A program made the translations under genes and the position numbers. The notes under the pieces are model-generated. The model saw only the letters and a list, made by a program, of their open reading frames with translations, was not told where the DNA came from and did no database searches. A DNA stretch of 64,000 nt from Embiotoca jacksoni. Its lineage: Eukaryota > Chordata > Actinopteri > Embiotocidae. This document shows positions 58,676 to 64,000 of the stretch, piece by piece (positions within the stretch are counted from its first letter, which is position 1; each line of letters begins with the position of its first letter). Location of the stretch: the NCBI GenBank assembly GCA_022577435.1, contig JAKOON010000007.1:14896426-14960425 (forward strand). Direction: 5' to 3'.

Positions 58676-60723
58676 CTTGACAGTAAACCAGTACCAGGTT
58701 TGTGAGCACATAGGTGACCATTTGCAGTAGGATTTCGGCCATTGTCTGATATGGTCTGTGTATGGGTGTAGTGTAAATGACAGCTGATCAGTAACAAGGC
58801 AATCCAGTAAAGAAATGCAAGAGACCTTGTGTTGAAATGGTAGTGACACAATATTTTATATCAGAGAGCACTGACAAAGTTTACGTTCCAAACTGCAACA
58901 CTTCCTTAGAAAACAAACAAATGTTAGAGATCCTTAAATGTATCATGTCAGCTATTTTTGTTGATATTCCTATGTGCTTTAAAATGGAGTATCAGTGGCC
59001 ATCATATGAAATACCACCATTACATTTTACTCTCAATTTATTATTTCATTCCAAGTGATATCCTACTTTGGCTTTCACCTCACACAGACTTTTGCACTGT
59101 TGTAAAACCTGTCCTTTTTGTCAAACTGTGTCCAGCTTCCCCAAAACTCTGGTCTACATCATAGTCAGCAGGTCGCCACCCTGTGTGTTCACCATCCCTC
59201 CTCATCTGGCATTCAGGCATGCTACAATGACCCGGTGATGCTGTGTGACAGGCCAGGCAGGGCACTGGCTGTTTGTGTCAATCCAGATCAATCACTCCCT
59301 CTTCTGGACGGACAACGTCATCAACGCGCTGAAAGGTCACAGGGTGTACTCAAGCCAGGCCTGATGTGGCGAGCGGGGAGGTCAGCGTTGCAAGTGAACA
59401 CCCTTGACTGACTGACTGAGTGAGTGTCACCTTAAATATAGATGAATTGGTACTTCATGGTTAATTTTTGTAACAGATGAAGTGAATGATTGGCAGAAGT
59501 CATTTCATCCACCTTGAAACATTTCTTTGATTCTCCTGTGACTGGGCGTGTGCTAAAAGTATTAAGACTCTTTGTCGTATTGATTGATATTCCAGGGGGC
59601 AATATAACCCGTCAGATGCCCTACATTCGACAGGGTTTCTATTCTCTAATGATACATGTAAATACGGCCCATTGCTTACACTTCTATAGGAGAGCAGGAA
59701 GAAACAACACAATAGCCAAAATACAACCCATTTGAGAAAAAAACAACAAGAAACAGCACTTAACGGCCCAGAATGCACTGCACCCAAGGGAGCAACCTCA
59801 ATTACTGTTACACGTCCGAAAAGGAGAAGTCTAGGAGAAGTGATTGCTGAGATGGAAATGGCTGTGTGTGTGTTTGTGCATGGGTGGATGTGTTTTTGTG
59901 TGTGTGTGTGGGTTGGAAGAGGATGGATAGAAAGGCACTCAGTAAAAAGATCTTTCACAAACACTTTGCCTCAGTGACGTTGACACGAGCTGTTGATTGA
60001 CATGCACTTCTCGACAGAAACCAGAGCTATCAACCTATCTGCCACGCATTAGCAATGGCACGGTCCTCGGGGAGGGGCCTAAGTGGTAAATGATGTTGCT
60101 CAAGACACTCTCTGCCAACAACGTGTGTGTATTTGTGAGTGGGTGAGTGCTGAGGATGGCAAAGTATTCAATCAAAGCTTTGATTGAAAAACCCTTGTGT
60201 CCTTAAAGATCAGAATTCTACACTGATGTTTAGGATGAACATGTGTGTCGGAACGTTTGCGTGTTTTGTTTCAAATACAGTCCGGGGGAAGAAAAAGTGA
60301 ACTGGCAGAAGGTTTAATTGTAGAAATCTGATCTCAAACAATATTCATGCAGTTAAATTATGCTGTCAAAGCCAGCTTGGGAGAAATTTAATTTTCAAAA
60401 AGAAAAAGGCAAAAACATTCTCTGTAAGAATTCATGTAGACCCACATTCTCTCTTTAGATTCGGAAAAAAAAAATGTCAGTCATTTCCTTGATATTTCAT
60501 ATTTTATAACTGCTCTGCATTCATCATCTTGCTCTTCGGTTGATCATCAATTTGGTCTACTGAGACCAAGTTGTCAGTAACAACTTTTCAGAAGCAGGAG
60601 ATGAAATAGTGAAGATAAACATGATGTAGTGGTAACACAGGCAGCACTAGGGGGCACTCTGACTTCTCCGGTACTGGAGACTGCTGAGTGTTACACAGGG
60701 GTGAGTGTGTTCAGCATCTGTAC

Positions 60724-60754
60724 ATGTGTGTGTGTGCGTGTGTGTGTGCGTGTG

Positions 60755-60809
<55 letters not shown>

Positions 60810-60836
60810 GCGTGTGTGTGTGTGTGTATGTGTGTC
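60724..60836. repeat. (GT)n microsatellite
   Basis: Long GT repeat with periodic GC variants, in the region upstream of clint1. Confidence 0.96.
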
Positions 60837-61325
60837 TGAAAGACCACAGGGAGTCAAAGATGTGTGTTTACATGGCTGAAGTTCCCATGACAAATGTGGT
60901 CAGAACATCATCTCGATTTGGGAATGTGCACACATAAAAAAGACGGCGCTGCTACAGCTCCGCTATTATTCTTTCTTTGCAAACATGTGCTTCCAATCTC
61001 CAAACACTCAGTGCTCTTTCTCTTTGCCGTTTTACAATGTCATTACAAAACAATGTTCTTTGTTTTGCACATTAGCTATGAATTAGCAAACCCGCCCATC
61101 TTTGTGCCCATGGAGGAGTTTGTGTGGAGTCACTCGCTGGGGCCCAGATTCCCTCCTGTCAGTACGAGGGTTCTTTCACTGCTGTTATATTTCAGGCTGT
61201 TATTGTTGGCCCTCTTGCAGCCCCGGTAAGATCTTTAGTCCTTTTCCCAAGCGATATAACCCCCACACACATCACACAGTATCTGACCCCTGTCCGCATG
61301 ACACATGACAGGTCCACTGTGGTTG

Positions 61326-61327
61326 GT

Positions 61328-61387
<60 letters not shown>

Positions 61388-61412
61388 GCGCGTGCGCGTG
61401 TGCGTGTGCGTA
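61326..61412. repeat. (GT)n microsatellite
   Basis: GT run passing into GCGTGT units at its right end. Confidence 0.96.
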
Positions 61413-63698
61413 AGCAAGGAGCGATGGGCGTGTGCTTTTATGCGTGTGTTTGCTTTCATGTAAATGTGTTGTAAATACGTGTGCAAGTGTACAGAGCATA
61501 TCTGGCACAGTATATAGGTATTGAATATGCTGAAACAATGAGGCCACTTGTCACATGTTCAAAGTCTCACAGACAACCCGCTGTGATCTCAAGCCACACA
61601 CACAGATGTTCCTAATGGGACTAAAGTAGCATTCACATTCCTGTGGATAACCAGTCTGTTTGTTTTGCTCTCTAAACCAGAGTGGATTGCCACTTTTTCC
61701 CTGGTGAGAAAAAGGATGGAAGATGATAAAAAAAAAAAAAAATAGTGAGGAAGCTGATGAGAAGGCTTCTACCACAGTTTAAACCTCCAAAGCCAACTGC
61801 CAGTCCTGCTAAACCAGCAAATCTCAGGGGGTGGTGATTTAAGAGTGACAGTAATGCAGTGTATAATGGAAGTTGATGCCAGCGTGCAATACTTTGCAAG
61901 TTACACCCGCTGTTGTCTGATTCCCCTGCATGAGGAGGTGAGCTTGGAGTAATTGTGATGGGTTATGTTTATGAGCCAGGGTGTTACAGCAAATCCTGTT
62001 GCGTTATACACGGGCAAAGAAAGGATTCACATGCACACAGGGAAACCCACACAGGTACGCTCAAGTCCTGAGAGCATCTGCTCCTTTACAGCCAGATTGA
62101 ATTAGCAATTACAGAGAGTAAAAAACCAGAACAAAACATCTGGAGCTGTAAGCAGCAGAGGTTATAAATCTGAGAGGGGTGGAGGGGGGTATGAAAATGA
62201 GCCAAAGTGAGATTCTCAAGGACAGTGTCTCTGATTGGCCCATTAACATGCCAGGGGTGTCAAAAAGGACCTGAGGCAATGGGAGAAATGGGACAGAGCA
62301 GAGGGCTTTAGAGGGCATAAAGAACACCAGTGAACGGAGAGGTAGAGCGCACAGGGGAGAGCACAGCAGAGCCAGAGAGATAGCCTACTGTAGAGGAGTG
62401 AAATGCAGTATTCGTAAAGATAATACAGCTGAAGAGATATGTGCTGTTTGTGTCCTGGACATCCTCACAGGAAATCACCCCGATAAGCAGAGCGAAAGCT
62501 GTGGAAAAGCTGAGGGGAAGTTGTGAAAAAAGACCTCGGGGGTTTTGGAAAAAAAAAGATCTAGAGCTGTGCGAGTGCAAGAATTAAATAAAGGCTGAAG
62601 ATCACCACTTTGCCAAACCATAATTAGGCATGTTTGGACACTAAAAATGCTAGGTTAGTGTTCATAAATGAATATTAACAATTACGTCCACTTTGGTTTA
62701 AGTCCACAAACATGTGAGGCTGGAAAGCCACAGCACCATTACCACATCTGTTTTTGCTATTATTGGCACAATAAATTACGTAGGCAATTTGTTTGTGCTG
62801 TTGTTAGAGTAATAGAATCAAATTATCCCATGTTAGGGAAATGATTATGTACGAAGCGGAACCCATCAGAGATTCACAAGGCAATCAGTGAAGTAAGACA
62901 GAGCTGAAATGTTGGCGCTCTGCACATCAACTCTTCCCGGTCCACTACGTCATTTGAAAGAACTTCTCAACCTTGGACAGAGGTCCACCTGGTTCACACA
63001 GAAATGTTTGTGTTAGTGGTTCATCCAATCTGAAAGCTATGTCAATGCAGAACCACGGTACCGGTGGCCGTGTTAAATCTCCAATGCGACGTCAATCCAG
63101 TGGAACTGTCTGGATAAGCACAGGCTGAGATAGGACGACAGCCGTAATTGAAAGAGCCTGACACAGGCGAAATGAGAAGTGTTCGGAACGAAGGACAATA
63201 TCAAATGAGCCTTATCAATTAAAAGCCAGGGAACAGTGTTTACACTCCATGGCGAAACACTGGGTGGATGTTTCAAATAGGTCAAGGTTGAAGTGAAAAC
63301 AAAAGTTAGTCGATTAGCAGTCGAGGTGCAACATTCCTAATTTGTATGCTAATCTGGCAGATCATCATATCATGTAGGTACTGCCTGCGATTCTACATCT
63401 GCACGCACTCATTTAATTATCCAAACACAATTCACAAAAGTCATTGGAAACAAACCAAACCAAAATAAAGTAATTTGCATATATTTAAAAGAGCAGATAA
63501 AGTCCCTCGGGGTTGGTTAATATTTCAGAGGCATAATAATAATATGCTAAATCATTCACATTTTATCCAGCACCAAAACAAAGTGGCTTTGTCGATGTAA
63601 TTAGGGTGTTTTAGAGTTGAATCACCCTGGCAAATGACCATGTTTTTCTCTCTGGGAGACCGGTGTGTGAATGTATCTAAGCCTCTCTCACTCTCCCC

Positions 63699-63701
<3 letters not shown>

Positions 63702-63735
<34 letters not shown>

Positions 63736-63742
63736 TGTGTGT
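63702..63742. repeat. (GT)n microsatellite
   Basis: Short GT repeat with one TTT interruption, near the right end of the window. Confidence 0.93.
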
Positions 63743-64000
63743 ACCGGCGTTGTATTGTCAACGTTCCTCCATGTGCGCGCAGTCTTAGAAAAGGATTGAT
63801 TAAAGAGAGAGTGTCTGTCTCAGAGCAGTTAATGAGGTTTAGTCCCATGAGCTGTGAGGTTTGCTTGTGTGTGAGTGCATGCGCATGTGTGTTTGCGTGT
63901 GTGCATGTGGACCTAGTGGAAGACGTTGTTAATTGGCTAAGACTTACTTTCAGCAGGGGGATAGTCAAGGGCACCGTGCCTCCACATTTGTGGAGTTTCA

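Larger units (their letters stand above)
57731..64000. other. Non-coding region upstream of clint1
   Basis: 6.3 kb with no supported exon on either strand. It holds a hAT-like element (58143-58667), GT microsatellites and long unique stretches. From about 61850 to 63600 the sequence is unique and of high complexity with many TAAT/homeodomain-like cores, which could be conserved regulatory DNA. EBF1 lies next to CLINT1 in human, so its regulatory domain might extend here (inference). Confidence 0.5.

Noticed and set aside
59080..59964. Several overlapping open frames of 60-150 codons
   Set aside because: No family similarity, no splice structure, and both strands equally open; treated as chance frames.
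1..64000. Horizontal transfer, viral insertion or a novel multi-gene system
   Set aside because: All recognised genes are standard vertebrate genes in conserved order; mobile sequences are ordinary fish transposon and LINE remnants.

Overview
This is ordinary vertebrate nuclear DNA, almost certainly from a ray-finned (probably percomorph) fish. Genes are split by GT-AG introns. Long (CA/GT)n microsatellites are frequent, and several interspersed repeats resemble families I remember as common in teleosts. I see no prokaryotic genes, operons, CRISPR arrays or rRNA/tRNA genes, and no viral genes.

Six protein-coding genes can be read exon by exon. (1) The 3' part of ppp2r2b (+, last four coding exons 1711-4334) encodes a WD40 regulatory B subunit of PP2A. 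(2) gpr151 (+, 7000-8322) is a single-exon orphan GPCR. (3) adam19 (-, 31493-14747) has 23 coding exons whose lengths sum to 2841 nt (946 aa), an apparently active membrane metalloprotease-disintegrin. (4) thg1l (-, 37940-34164) has six coding exons (300 aa), the tRNA-His guanylyltransferase. (5) lsm11 (+, 38881-42517) has four exons (341 aa), the U7 snRNP Sm-like protein. (6) clint1 (-, 57439-45938) has twelve coding exons (627 aa), the ENTH-domain clathrin adaptor epsinR. All splice phases are consistent, and each complete gene sums to a whole number of codons.

The order adam19 - thg1l - lsm11 - clint1 matches human 5q33.3 as I remember it, except that sox30 is not visible between adam19 and thg1l. 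That 2.7 kb interval is largely repeat. ppp2r2b and gpr151, neighbours at human 5q32, lie directly beside adam19 here. thg1l and lsm11 are head to head with about 0.94 kb between start codons, which suggests a shared promoter.

Between genes: 8.9-14.7 kb is non-coding, 42.7-45.9 kb is spacer plus probable clint1 3' UTR, and 57.7-64 kb is non-coding sequence upstream of clint1. Mobile elements include a 525-bp hAT-like element with a perfect 8-bp target duplication (58143-58667), a terminal-inverted-repeat element in the last adam19 intron with a decayed relative near 12.2 kb, a 5'-truncated LINE nested in an older repeat in lsm11 intron 1, and several other teleost-type repeats. No undescribed multi-gene system is evident. 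The more interesting points are the nested elements, an unusual intronic hairpin, a 7-nt terminal coding exon, atypical GPCR motifs and candidate conserved regulatory sequence.
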